From Anagrus nilaparvatae (taxonomy: Eukaryota > Arthropoda > Insecta > Hymenoptera > Mymaridae), in NCBI GenBank assembly GCA_022575985.1, contig JAKSXM010000206.1, positions 1,612,001 to 1,676,000 on the forward strand: DNA of 64,000 nucleotides, in the 5' to 3' direction. A program made the position numbers and the translations under genes. The notes beneath the pieces were generated by a model. That model worked only from the letters and a program-made list of their open reading frames with translations, was not told where the DNA came from and made no database searches. Of this stretch, positions 1-11,404 are shown in pieces; within the stretch, counting starts at the first letter, position 1; each line of letters begins with the position of its first letter.

Positions 1-225
1 TTTCACCTCGGATTTTAATTTACGTGCAATCTGGACTATTCTTTATTTTTGCGACCTCGGATAAAAATGTACTACTTCTGGTCGGTGGCCAAAAAGCACG
101 TATTTCCCGCCACTGACGAAGAAAAATCGTATATACGACCCTTGTCCATGAATAAAGAATGCCACCAATCGCAGTTTATCTGTTTTACGCGCAAATTGGG
201 CCATTCTTTATTTTTCTGGAGACGA
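1..225. repeat. Hairpin repeat family, two partial copies
   Basis: The first 50 bases match the reverse complement of 29575-29620 (a CTTCACCTCGG run, then TTTACG, then a CCATTCTTTA end). Bases 145-225 carry the same TAAAGAATG...CCATTCTTTA inverted pair. A fourth copy lies at 57288-57370. The short ORF at 49-252 reads through this repeat and resembles no known protein. The family looks like a small foldback MITE; no autonomous partner is visible. Confidence 0.45.
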
Positions 226-1082
226 ACCGTAATTATACTATTATTTGAATAAAATAATTAGCTGTAGAACCAGCCTTATAAGGGTTTGCGTTATATAACT
301 TAATTTAAAAGTTCTGAAAAATCAAACACAGAAGATTAAGTTTTTTAACTCAATTACCTCTGAATCCAAATTATAGAACCCGGATACAGCTCTTTAAGTA
401 TATCGTAATCAAAACAGAAACCCCCCCCCCCAGTGTTCAAATTTGATAAAATTACCGTATTTTTAAAAATTAAATTTTAACCAATTGTTTTTCTTGTGTG
501 TATTTTATTGCTATAAATAATAGTTTCCTTATCAACTCGGTATTTATTTATTCTGTACGAAATAACTTAAAAGGCTTTGAAACGACTAATTAGAATTTCG
601 TGTAAACAGTAAAATTTTAGTACTATATTCTTAATAAAGTGTTCCTCTGAGAATAAATGATTGAAAAGGGTACAAGTAAAACATATTTAATTGATATTAT
701 TATTTTGAAATTTTAAGTAAATAATTAAAACAGTTAGAGAAAATTTTATGTTAATTGCGTAAAATGTATGTATTTGCGAATATTGAAAACTGGTAATTTA
801 AAATATTTTACTGAAAATTTTGACTAACATTTTAGATTGCATTTTTTGTTATACAGTTATGGATTCAAACCAAATTCAAATTGTGCATATTTTTCATTTT
901 TATTATATAAAACGCAAATATTCTATTATATTTTGAACAGGTTAAGGTGGCTCTTTATAGAACTATTTGCGTAGTCATTCGGAAAATTCGTGACCCGACA
1001 CATTTTAATTATGTTTGAAAAATTTAATCTTTAACAAGGTGTAATTTTAATGCATTTAAATGGAGGTTAAAAGAGATTGTAC

Positions 1083-1137
1083 TCTTTGAAGGCAACCAGC
1101 GAGTGGTTAGATCGATGCTGGTTTGTGGTTGAATTCC
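1083..1137 (+). repeat. Possible degenerate tRNA-derived SINE head
   Basis: The segment contains an A-box-like AGTGGTTAG and, about 25 bases later, a B-box-like GTGGTTGAATTCC. Spacing is shorter than in a tRNA and no acceptor stem is evident, so this is at most a decayed SINE promoter. Confidence 0.2.
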
Positions 1138-1884
1138 TCACTAAATCAAACTACTAATAATTAATGTATAAATTTGTAACATTTAGAGAAAAGCAAAGGG
1201 TCCAGGGATCACGTATACTGCATGAATAAGTGATCTTGTCTGAAATAAAAAGGTCTTACCTTTTTATAACTCGGGTAGTTCTTTTAATATTCAAAGTTAA
1301 TAGTCTAAGAAAGTGTTTTTCATTTCTTGATTTAAAAAAAAAATTTAATGGTACAAATCCTTAATAAAAATTTTTTAAATTCTAAAATATACTTGAAAAA
1401 TCATGTTTAACTATGTAATATACATCATGTGAACAATAGCAGCAAATTCATTTTAGACTTTATGTGTCGCTTGGTAATTTTGTTAAGGCAATATATTTAA
1501 GTGAATTAGTTTGTGTCTTCTTCATTTTCTCCGTGATTTTCTGGTTTATTTCTTGTTTAAAATACGTAGTAAATTACTAGAAAAACTATTGTAATATTTT
1601 ATACAAATAAGAAATTTATCCAATTTAAAATTTTTTATTTTTAAATATTTATGAATTTTTAAATTAATTATTGGGTTATAATTTAATATTTTTTTTTTTA
1701 TTAGCGGATGTCTGCGGGTTTTTAAAAATAATTTAAATTATTTTCTAAACAATTCATCAGTTTAGTAAAACCACAAATTTGGAAATACAGAAAAGAGGAT
1801 TAAAATGAAAGACATACATGATTTTACTAAATGAAACTGGAAAATTTCAACTATTTGAGCAATTTTAATTTGTATTGATAATAA

Positions 1885-2001
1885 ACTCTGAAGCTAGGAT
1901 TCTGTATTCATCATAATATTTAAAAGAAAAATCGAATATTATGAAGAAATTACTTCTTAAAAATCAGTGTCTGGATGGAAGACACCACCATAAAAAGTCT
2001 T
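1885..2001 (+). repeat. Dispersed repeat, copy 1
   Basis: This segment is clearly related to 40532-40640. Both contain GAAGCTAGGATT, TTCATAATAT, AGAATATTAT and an ACCATCATAAAAAG-type end in the same order. The second copy lies about 100 bases after a B-box-like motif (40428-40442), so the family may be a tRNA-derived SINE body. Confidence 0.45.
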
Positions 2002-3011
2002 CCTAAAAAATTTGTAAATATATACATAAAAAATATTTATGTAGAAAATAAAAATATCTAACCAAAGTTTGTAATTGCCTTCTGGCTTAAATCTATGAAA
2101 AAAAAAAAACAAAAAAAAAAAACAAAATTGGAACATGCAAAATTTTCAAAAGAAGTTAATATTATTAAAAATATCTGTAAAAATGCAAAAAAAAAATTGA
2201 ATTTGAAAAAAAAAATCAATAATACCTATTTTTGAATTTGTTAACATTATCTGAAAAGCTATTTGAAAAATTTTATTGAATTTGTTTTTCGTAGAATAAC
2301 CTAAAAAAAAAAAACCAAAAAAAAAGCTTCAAAACCAAAAAATTCATTGAAATTTAATATTATTTTTTAATTTGATTACAGTGGTCATTTCTGAGAATTT
2401 CTTTCAAAAATAAAAATTAAAAAAAAAGTGTATATATCCATTTATATATACCACCATAAAATAATAAATAGAGATGAAAATGACATAATATAAAATGCAT
2501 TAGTAAATATATATAAAACAATAATTTATCATACAAATGCATGAAAGACTTATAAATTATCTTAACGTTAATTAACGAATAATTTAATACTCTTCACTGA
2601 ACTAATTACTATTGGGGTATTTATTATTTATAGATTATTTATTATTATTTATTTTTCAATTTAAAAAAAATATGTAATATTCTATTATTTTTAATTTTTT
2701 ATATCAGTAAAATTTGAAATTTGATGTTTATTTACATTTAGAATGACATACTATATCGTTTAATAAAAAAAAAGGAAAATACTACTTAAATACTCTAGTT
2801 ACTAAAAATTGTTTTTTCAATTAAATGTATTTTATTATTTACTTTTTTAGTTAAAAATACACAGAAGCACACATACGTATTATCTGGTATATACTAATAT
2901 ATTTATGTATATATTAGACTGTCACTTAAAAAAAGAAATTTTATTTTATTTTTTAAATAAACAAAACATTAACCTTAGTTTTAAGCAAAAAATTTTTTGA
3001 ACACAACGAAA

Positions 3012-3183
3012 TTAAACACAAAAAGTTAAGCCCAAATAAAGTTAAACACAGTGTTTTCAACATATGAAATTTAACACCTAAATTCATAAAAAATAAATTT
3101 CTGCAAAAATTTTTGTATTTTGCCGAACCTCATGTCTTTAAAATACTGTGTTTAACTTTATTTGTGCTTAATTTTGTGTGGTT
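3012..3183. mobile_element. Small foldback element (MITE-like)
   Basis: Arms at 3014-3060 and 3139-3182 are inverted complements. Each contains an AAATAAAGTTAAACACAGT core with few mismatches over about 43 bases, separated by ~80 AT-rich bases. There is no coding capacity. Superfamily and target duplication are not determined. Confidence 0.55.
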
Positions 3184-3250
3184 AATAATACGTGTGCTTA
3201 TAAAAATGTGATCTACTTTTGGTTTTCAATTTCATTCTGTTTAAGAAATT

Positions 3251-3979
3251 TTGTGCATAAAACTGAGGTTGTCAACAAAACTCGTAAAATATGAGATCTT
3301 AAAGCCATTTCTCAATAGTGTTAACCAATACATGGGCTTTCATGAAGTAAATTATTATAGTTCCATAAGATCCCTTGTATTATTTAGTTTTAGACTGTCA
3401 AATTCTAGGAATCTTTATTTTTTTAGTAAATACAAACTTTTTTCAAGAATTATAATGATTTTTTTCTTTAAGAGGCAGTCTAATATACATTTATATTTTT
3501 GTATTTTTTTATCTATTAAAGAAATATCCAATAAAAGAGTTTGTAAAAAAAAGTATATAATAACATACAAAATAGTGCAGGTGTATAAAAGAGCAGTTAT
3601 AGATGAAAAAAAGTTGAAGTTCACTTAGCTAAGTGGTTAGTAGAAAAATAGTGTATGTATGTAAAAAGATAACTATTATGCCCTAAAAGAATTTTTATGT
3701 ATGGAGTATTTTAAATTAAATTATGTTATAAAAATTTAAAACAATTATTTTTATTACCTTTTTTGTTTTAATATTTATGTTTTATTAAAAAAATCAACGA
3801 TAAATATTAAAAAATTTTCTGATTTTACTAGTGTAATCAAATAAAAAAAAAAAATTAATTTCAAAGAATTTCTTGGTTATAAAAATTTTTTTATTTATTT
3901 TTTGTAGATTTTACGAAAAAAAAATTCAATGAAAAATATTAAATTGTTTCTAGTTCAAATATTCATAATCGTCATTTTT
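3251..3979. other. AT-rich stretch with chance ORFs
   Basis: Two overlapping open frames on opposite strands (3251-3628 plus, 3415-3624 minus) are low-complexity F/K/I/Y-rich translations with no domain. I regard both as chance openings in AT-rich DNA. Confidence 0.5.
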
Positions 3980-4718
3980 GGTTCCTCAATGAGGAACCTT
4001 ATGTGATAGATCAAATTTCGATTTTTGATTTTTTGGCATATAAGCACATTTTGAGACCCCAGGAAGCTAAAAAACTGGTTTTTAAAAAAAGTATGTATGT
4101 GTGTGTGTCTATGTATGTAATTGGTGATATTTCACAACCATTATGGAATTAAGACCTAATTTTTTTTTCAAAAATTTTTTCATCAAAAAATTTCAAACTA
4201 CTTTTTTTTTTTTTTAATTTGGATGTAATACCTCATTTATTTCTACGAAAGTACTTATATTTGAAAGTATGGTTTTTACTTTATATCTCGAATCTGATAC
4301 TTAATTTTTTGAAAATTTTTTTCCCAAAATTTTTTTCATAAAAAAATACAAAAAACACCAATTTTTTATTCTTTTTGGACATAGTATCTAATTTATTTCT
4401 ATGAAAGTACTAGTTTTAGAAAGTTCGTTTATAGTAACTTTTTGGATCTGATATCGAATTTTTTCAAAATTTTTTTCTCAAAATTAAAAAAACAAAAAAA
4501 TTAAAAAAACTGTAATATTTTTTTTTTTTTTAGTGTAATACCTCATATAATTCCATGAAAGTACTATGAAAATATTGGAACCGGTGATATTTCACAACTA
4601 TTATGGAATTAAGAGAGAAATGTATGTTTGATTGCATGGTTGTAATCGGTGATATCAGTGGCATATTAATGTATTAAGCTCATTGTTTGAGGAACCTTAG
4701 TGCCAGCTAGTTGGCAGG
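3980..4718 (+). mobile_element. Helentron/HINE-like repeat, copy A
   Basis: The left end is the near-palindrome GGTTCCTCAATGAGGAACC. The right end has the inverted GAGGAACC followed by a hairpin TGCCAGCTAGTTGGCA and a T-run. Inside are a short TATG/GT-rich tract and three ~150-base monomers (near 4225, 4377 and 4530), each starting with a GTAATACCTCAT-like box and containing GAAAGTACT. Subterminal inverted repeats, an internal microsatellite, tandem monomers and a 3' stem-loop are the described layout of Helentron-associated elements (HINE/DINE-1). That assignment is inference; the repeat structure itself is visible. Confidence 0.6.
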
Positions 4719-4730
4719 GTATTTTTTTTT

Positions 4731-5497
4731 TTTTGTAATCTATTCTAGTAATTTTTTATCAATAACATAAAAAAAATTAACATGTATACAGTTTTAAAAT
4801 TAAAAGAAAAAAATTTTTTTTTTTTTACATTTATATTGAAGTTGCTTTGGTAAAATTAAGTAGTAAAGGTCGAGATTCAGTCAGACGACTATTTAGTATT
4901 TAATGAGAAGATGTTTTAGATTGTAAAAATTTTAAAAAAGCTGTAGTTTACTAAAAATCAACAAAAATTTTTAGAAATGACTGAAAGTTTAAAATATGAG
5001 ATACTCTATGAAAATTATCGTCAAAAATTTTAAAATCAATTTTATTTTTATTTTTAAGAATATTTATTGATTTCATTTTAAAAAAATGAGTTTTGTTCTT
5101 TGCAATAATAGTTTAAAAAATTTTTTTTATACTATCATCCCTTCAAGAATTTGTGGAAATTCGGAAATCTAGATTGGCGCTCCGATTGGCTTGAAAAGTA
5201 TTCTATTTTCCGGCTTCTTTTTGACTCTTTATTAGTTTTGCGACCAAAAAAAGGCGCTCTTTGACAACTATTAAAATTTCTAATTTTATATAAATGAATT
5301 TTATTTATTTTTCATTGACACCAAAATCCAGACAGTGACGAATGACAGTTTTGAGATTAAAAAGAAATTTTAAAAATAAATAAATTATATAAAATAGTGA
5401 TATTAAATTTCTGTGAATTTTGCATTTTATTGACATCTATTGATTTTAAATTTATTTTATTCTTAATTAATAAAAATAATAGCTATTTTTAGAAATA
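4731..5497. other. AT-rich DNA, nothing recognised
   Basis: No gene or clear repeat is visible. A slightly GC-richer patch at 5165-5260 has no open frame of note. Confidence 0.5.
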
Positions 5498-5516
5498 GGT
5501 AGAGCGAAGCTCTACC
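5498..5516. repeat. Palindrome GGTAGAGCGAAGCTCTACC
   Basis: This 19-base near-perfect palindrome recurs as TATAGAGCGAAGCTCTACC at 60428-60446 and half-matches at 59871-59884 and ~5625-5636. It is probably the terminal hairpin of a repeat family whose body I cannot define. Confidence 0.4.
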
Positions 5517-5649
5517 ATCATAAACATGATTTAGGATCATATCGTATTAAAGTAAATTTGGTTAGTTTATATAAAAAATTTTTCTCTAAATCACGTCTGC
5601 AAAAGAACTGTAAAGTTTATCGATGTAAGGTAGAGCTACTCTTCAAAAT

Positions 5650-6477
5650 AATTTAATAAGTATTTAAGGACGCTCTGGCCAATGAATTCCCCAAATAAGA
5701 CATATACTGGTTATTAGAGGAAAGTCTCAGGAATCGAATGGTATGGGCCTTATAGTCGATAGTCGCGCATAATTTTGAGATATAAAGGTCCAAAGATAAG
5801 TAAATATTACATTAGTCTTATGGGAAGAATTCAGGAAGTTGATTATTTTTACCATCAAATCGCGAATTCCCGAATGCAGATAGTGATAAATTGAAAGTTC
5901 AAAGCTTAAAGAATTTATTGGTACTTTCCAAATATGAGGTATACGTGGGAAATTTCGTGTAATTAAACGAAGAAAATTTTATAACGCAGTTTTAGCAGCA
6001 AGGACGCCATATTGTTTGTTTATTATACAAAGCGCGCGCACTAAGGTTATAGTAAATAAAAACACAAATTTAATATTATTCTTTAATTCGTAATTTCATA
6101 TTTATTAATTAATTAATAATTTATTATTTTAAAATAAATTTTTTTCCATAAAATAATTTGTAAACTGCATTTAATATAAAATATTTATATTTATTTGATA
6201 AATGTATACACGGAAGTTTAAATTTGAGTTTTGAATTTGTTCTTTTTGCAGAAGTACTGCGTGATTAAAAAGTAATAACACATTAAATGTAAATTAGTAA
6301 AATTAAGAGATATTTACCATTAAATTTGTAAATATTATTTAAAAAATTAATTTTTTGAATTTATAAAGTATTATTTGTATCATTTAAATATTTAAATGTG
6401 TATTATTTTTTTATCATTCAACGACTTGGGATTCAATTAATATAGATATTTTATCTTATAGGATATAGGTATACCTA
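5650..6477. other. Intergenic or intronic AT-rich DNA
   Basis: No feature is supported here. A short GC-richer patch (6023-6045) contains GCGCGCGC but no open frame. Confidence 0.5.
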
Positions 6478-6550
6478 AAATATTATTGTTAAAATTATTA
6501 TTAAAATTATTATTAAAATTATTAATTATTAAAATTATTATTATTAATTT
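6478..6550 (+). repeat. ATT/AAATT microsatellite
   Basis: Imperfect tandem repeats of ATTATT and AAAATTATT run for about 70 bases. Confidence 0.8.
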
Positions 6551-6662
6551 AATATTTTGTGTTTTCGTAGGCTATGTATGTAAAAATATGTATATAAGTA
6601 TATACGTAAATATCAAAGATATTTCTATCTTTGTTTTTTAATGGTTGAACTATTGTTTATAG

Positions 6663-6751
6663 AAAATTTTTGTTGAAGGTTTGGCCGAACCCAGCGACGA
6701 AGAGTCACTAAGACACCTAGGGAGCGTCAATCTTTTTGGCTTTACAGAGCA
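6663..6751 (+). CDS. Candidate internal coding exon, unknown gene
   Basis: An 89-base stretch of near-balanced composition sits in AT-rich surroundings. It is preceded by a TTTATAG acceptor-like site (ending at 6662) and followed by GTAAGT (6752-6757), a strong donor match. One frame is open throughout and reads KIFVEGLAEPSDEES... then SVNLFGFTEQ, a normal mix of residues unlike the K/N/I/F-rich chance frames nearby. The first seven residues resemble the RNP2 strand of an RRM (KIFVGGL type), but the rest does not follow an RRM, so I do not assign a family. No neighbouring exons were found within several kb on either side; if real, this would be an exon in large introns. A TE remnant or chance is also possible. 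Confidence 0.3.
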
Positions 6752-7157
6752 GTAAGTTGATTCGATGAGAAGATGCAAAGGCAACAAGTTGTAAATATAA
6801 GGAAAGTTTTAGGTATTTTATTTTTAAATGTATGTTTATTCGAGGCACCAAAAAATGTTTAACGTAAAGGCTAGTGTCCATATAAAATAAAAATTTTAAA
6901 TTATTTTTATATTTCTTTTATTGATATATAATATATATGCAATAAAAATTATAAAGCTTTGAAAATATAAAATTTTGACAATGTTTTTCTATTGCTAAAA
7001 ATTAAAAAATAATTTTTATGATACAATATTAAGCATAAAAAAATAACCATGACAAACAAATTGGTCATTATTTTGTTCCCTTTTTTTTATCCGCGTCCGG
7101 TGGAATTTGAGACAAAATTCAAGGATTGGACTTACAAATCTTAATGATTATTAAAAA

Positions 7158-7935
7158 CGCTGTCAAGTAATTGGCACTATTGTTCCTCATTAACAATAAC
7201 AAAATATTTTTAATCTTCTATTTTACTTAGTAAAAACGGTAATTCTAGACATAAGTACTTTCATAGAAAAAAGTTAAGTACTACGACTAAAAAGAAAAAA
7301 AATTATGATATTTAAAAAATTTTTTTAAATAAAAAATTTCGGAAAAAAAAATTTTGAAAATTACGTATCATATGGAAAAATCCTTTAAAAACGATAATTC
7401 TAGATATTCGTACTTTCATAGAAAAAAATTAAGTACTTTGTCTAATAAGAAAAAAATTTATGGTGTGTTTTGTATTTTTGGCGATAAAAATTTTGAAAAA
7501 ATTACGTATCAGATCCAAAATTTGACTATAAACGATATTTCTGAAACTAGTACTCCTATAGAAAAAAATTAAGTACTAGGTCCAAAATGAAAAAAAATTT
7601 GGTATTTTTTGTATTTAAAAAAAAAAAAAATTTCGAGTGAAAAATTTTCAAAAAATAATTTATAAAATTCAAAATATCGAGTAAAAACGATACTTCTAGA
7701 TATTAGTACTTTCATGGGAAAAAATGAGGTATTCCATCCAAATTAAAAAAAAAAGTATATCTAGATTTTTTGGAGGAAAGAATTGTTAAATATCACCGTT
7801 TACAGTCATACATACATACCATACATACAGAATTTGTTTAAAACCGGTTTTTTAGCTTCCTGAGGTCCAAAAACGCGCTTATATATATCAAAAAATCAGA
7901 AATAAAAATTTGACCTAAAACAATGAATGCAGATT
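7158..7935 (-). mobile_element. Helentron/HINE-like repeat, copy B
   Basis: Reverse-strand copy of the family at 3980-4718. The TTGGCA hairpin end and GTTCCTC motif lie at 7160-7190. Monomers follow with repeated GAAAGTA and TACTTT boxes spaced ~150 bases apart, then a CATACATACCATACATAC tract and the AAACCGGTTTTTTAGCTTCC segment. The far palindrome is decayed. The ORF at 7354-7572 is simply an open frame through two monomers. Confidence 0.55.
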
Positions 7936-10900
7936 ATTATAAATTTAATAAAATAATAAAATAAAAATGACCCTTGATATATAGGGTAAAAAAATTAATA
8001 TAATAAGCACCAAATCTTCCATTCCTACGGAACATTCTTCCTCCCTCCTTTGACAGCATCTTAAATTATAAGTATAGATTAAATATTTTAATGAGATTCT
8101 CTCAAAGGGGAGAGAATCCGTAGGAACATAAAGTGGACTTTTTAGCATCAAAACCAACCGGCCTCTACGGAGCCACCAAATAAGTAAAATCAAGAATAGC
8201 TATTTCATACAAGCTCTTACACCAGGAGTATAAACATTTTAGCTTATATAATTAACTATTTAAAAAATTGCCCAAAAAAAAAAAATAAAATAATAATATT
8301 AGCTGAAATAAGATAAAATTAAAATATGAAATTGTAAAAAAAAAAAATTTTATTAGTTAGATTAGTATAATTGAGTCTTAAAGTGACTAATCTCCTCCTT
8401 TTTGTAATTCTTTCTATAATTTTTCTTTGAAATTTCTTAAAAACTCCACCCAATTTTATTATTCTTAAACGTTCTTTTAAATATTTATATAATAATAATT
8501 CCATTTAATTTATTTCATTTAAATTCCCCCATTTATTTTTATTTTTTTTTATAATTTATAATACGTGCTTATTAAATATATAATAAAATTTAAATTCGTT
8601 TAAAAATATATATATTTTTTTTTTTTTTATCTTTTAAAGATTAAAAAATAATAAAATAAAAAATTTTACTTTATATCTCTTTTAAAATAAAAAAAAAAGT
8701 TTAATTTTCTAGAAAATTTTTTACTATACTTGAAAATCAAATTTAAATCTTTTTGCATTATTCCATTATTATATAAAAATATACTTTAGAGAAAAAAAGT
8801 ATTATATATAAAAATCCTTCAGGAATTTCAGAAGCTTTAAGATGAGTTTTTTCTTTTTTATAAACTATATATGTTATGTTCTATTATTTTTTAAAATAGC
8901 TAAGTTTATCATATATGAGCCTCTTTCGTCTACACTGTGATATTGAGGTTTTTAAATTTTTTAGTGATTCGGGATTTTAGAAAATTAATGCTGGTTTTTT
9001 TAATGGATATTTTATGGAAAAATTTGATTTTACAGATAATATTTAATAGTGGGGTAGGTGGTTACTTGACTTTTTGGGTCAGTTTTTGGGCACATTAATT
9101 TATATAATTTATAAAATTTGTACTTTTACAGTAAAATATTTAAGAAAGAATAGACTATTTTCGGGATGAAAAGTCATGAAGTGAAAATAATGAAAATAAA
9201 TTTTAGGATAAAGAATGTCCAAACTGTTAAAAACAGAACTCTGAATCAAAATAAAATTTAGAGTAAAAGTGCTCACTAACAATTTATTTGAATTATTAAT
9301 AATGCTGATGTATTTAAGTGGGCCCTTATTCTAGACCATAATAAATAAGTAAGAGGCTTAAAATTAGTTTTAATTAGTTTTGTTTTGTAATCATTACTAA
9401 AATATCTTTAAAAAATGTTCATCTAAAATATTCTTTACTTAAAAACTCAAGCCATATAATTTCACAGTGTAGGTTATGAAAAAATATGCAGTAAAAAAAT
9501 TCTATTTGAAAAAAAAGAGAAATTTTCTACAAAAAAAATTGTATTTATTTAAAAATTCATTACATACAAAAGCGTCAAGAAATACCATTCATAATAAAAA
9601 TCTAAAAAATAAATGTAAGCGAAATAAAATTACTTGTACTATACATTATTTTAAAGTTAAATATATTGTATAGATAAAAATAACCAGATACATTTATAAT
9701 AAATTGTGAATATTTTCGTATATGTATTTTATTTATAAGTAAAAGTGGTTCTAATAATAAAAAAATTTTAGAAAATAGTTATTTTTACAACAAGAGGAAT
9801 AATCAAGGTTTTTAAAACTAATAATTTGCTTAGTGGCTTAGCATGATTTTTTATCAAAAGTTATAAAAATTTATATTTCCTAGATAATGAATCATTTTTA
9901 ATGTACATTTTAAAATATACATAGTACATTAAGTGTCAAGGGTGAAAAATTTTTGTTACTAGTGTTATCGCTAGCAGAAGTTTTTCATCCAAGATGTTAG
10001 CAACATATTTTCTTGTAAAAAAGGTATAAAAAATTTTGTGCCAATTTTCTCACGTTAATTTAACACCGGTAATTTTACCTACATTTCGTTTCTTAGTTAA
10101 GAAATAGCTAAAATATAAAGAGACAAACCAAAATAGTTTTTATACTCGGTCAATCGTAACCAATGTATTATAGCCTGGATAGTTTAATTACTGACATGAA
10201 ATAGTGAAGTTCAAAGAGACAAAATGAAGATATTGAATTCTATTTTTTATATTTTCAAGATAAATATATTACTGCTATTTTCACAAATTACATTTTGAGT
10301 TAGCAGAGAAAATTAATACGTCTTTTTATATCTTTCTTTACAACCCAAAGATATTTTTCTTCTTCTAACTTTACCAATATTTTGTTATACACAAAATCTG
10401 AAGTATTCACATCTTAAGGTCTTCTACAATACTTAGATGTATCAAAAATAGGTACCTTAATATTTTAGGAAAATTTTATAAGAAAACCACGAAGCATAAA
10501 ATCTTTTTAAGTTACTAATTCTCGTTATATATGTTATGGATGTATGCATTCTAAAAATATATAAATATATTTTTCAATAGATAAATAAATTTCATAGAAA
10601 ATTTTAATAGTTCAGTAGCTTCATTTAAGATAAAAATATAAAAATCTTTAGAAATATACTATCTTTAAAATATTCTTTTTGGTAAATTTAACCAGAAAGA
10701 AAAATAAAATCAATACTAAATTTTTAAAAATTTATCAATAAATAAACTTTTTGGACCATTTTAGGTTTGAAATTTTTAAATCATAGAATTATTCAAACCC
10801 ACACAACTTCACATCAATCTATGTTAAAAAAAAAAAACATTTGTTATTATGTTTTTTGAATTTATTCTTTAAAACAATCAATTCAATATTATTGAAATGT

Positions 10901-11318
10901 AACAATAAAATTAAAAATTATCTGCATTGCGGTTTCCGCATATAAAAGTATTTTTAAAATTAGTGATTGACAATATTTTTATTGTATATTTGTTTGTATA
11001 TTTTATATCCATATTTGTTTAAATAATATATATTTATTTATTTATCAAGAGTACTTGAAAACGTAATAATAGATATATATGATTTTAAAATATATAACAA
11101 TAATTGATTATAATTCTTATTGAAAAAAATATTTACATATATTAGACTGGTAGTTATTTTACTGAGGTACCATTTACAAAAAAAAATAAAATTTTAGGCT
11201 AGACTGAAAATCTTTTTTGTTTGATGACCAATTATGTTATAATTGATTAAATTCATGAGTAAAAAAACTGAAAAAAATTATTTGCAATCTTTTGTTGATT
11301 TTAAAACCGAATTTTCCT
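7936..11318. other. Long AT-rich stretch without genes
   Basis: Nothing is codingly convincing. At 8017-8135 there are short inverted motifs (TTCCTACGGAA and TCCGTAGGA; GATTCTCTC and GAGAGAATC), suggesting a small foldback repeat. The minus-strand ORFs at 7945-8193 and 8319-8504 and the plus ORF at 9476-9673 are low-complexity and unsupported. Confidence 0.5.
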
Positions 11319-11404
11319 GATTAGAATCAAACTTGGAACTAGGGAGGTCCTCGTTAGCGTTATGCTACATGCCGAGTTTGATTCTGATTGGGTCGGGGAG
11401 CAGA
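11319..11404. repeat. GC-richer hairpin segment
   Basis: GATTAGAATCAAACTTGG at the left pairs with CCGAGTTTGATTCTGATT at the right around a ~40-base loop. The segment differs in composition from its AT-rich flanks and is probably a fragment of an unidentified transposable element. Confidence 0.4.

Larger units (their letters stand above)
250..3008. other. AT-rich DNA without a recognisable gene
   Basis: A/T homopolymers and short stop-ridden frames dominate. A run of twelve C bases starts at 421. Two small repeat-like pieces inside it are listed separately (1083-1137, 1885-2001). I see no coding signal or promoter. Confidence 0.6.
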
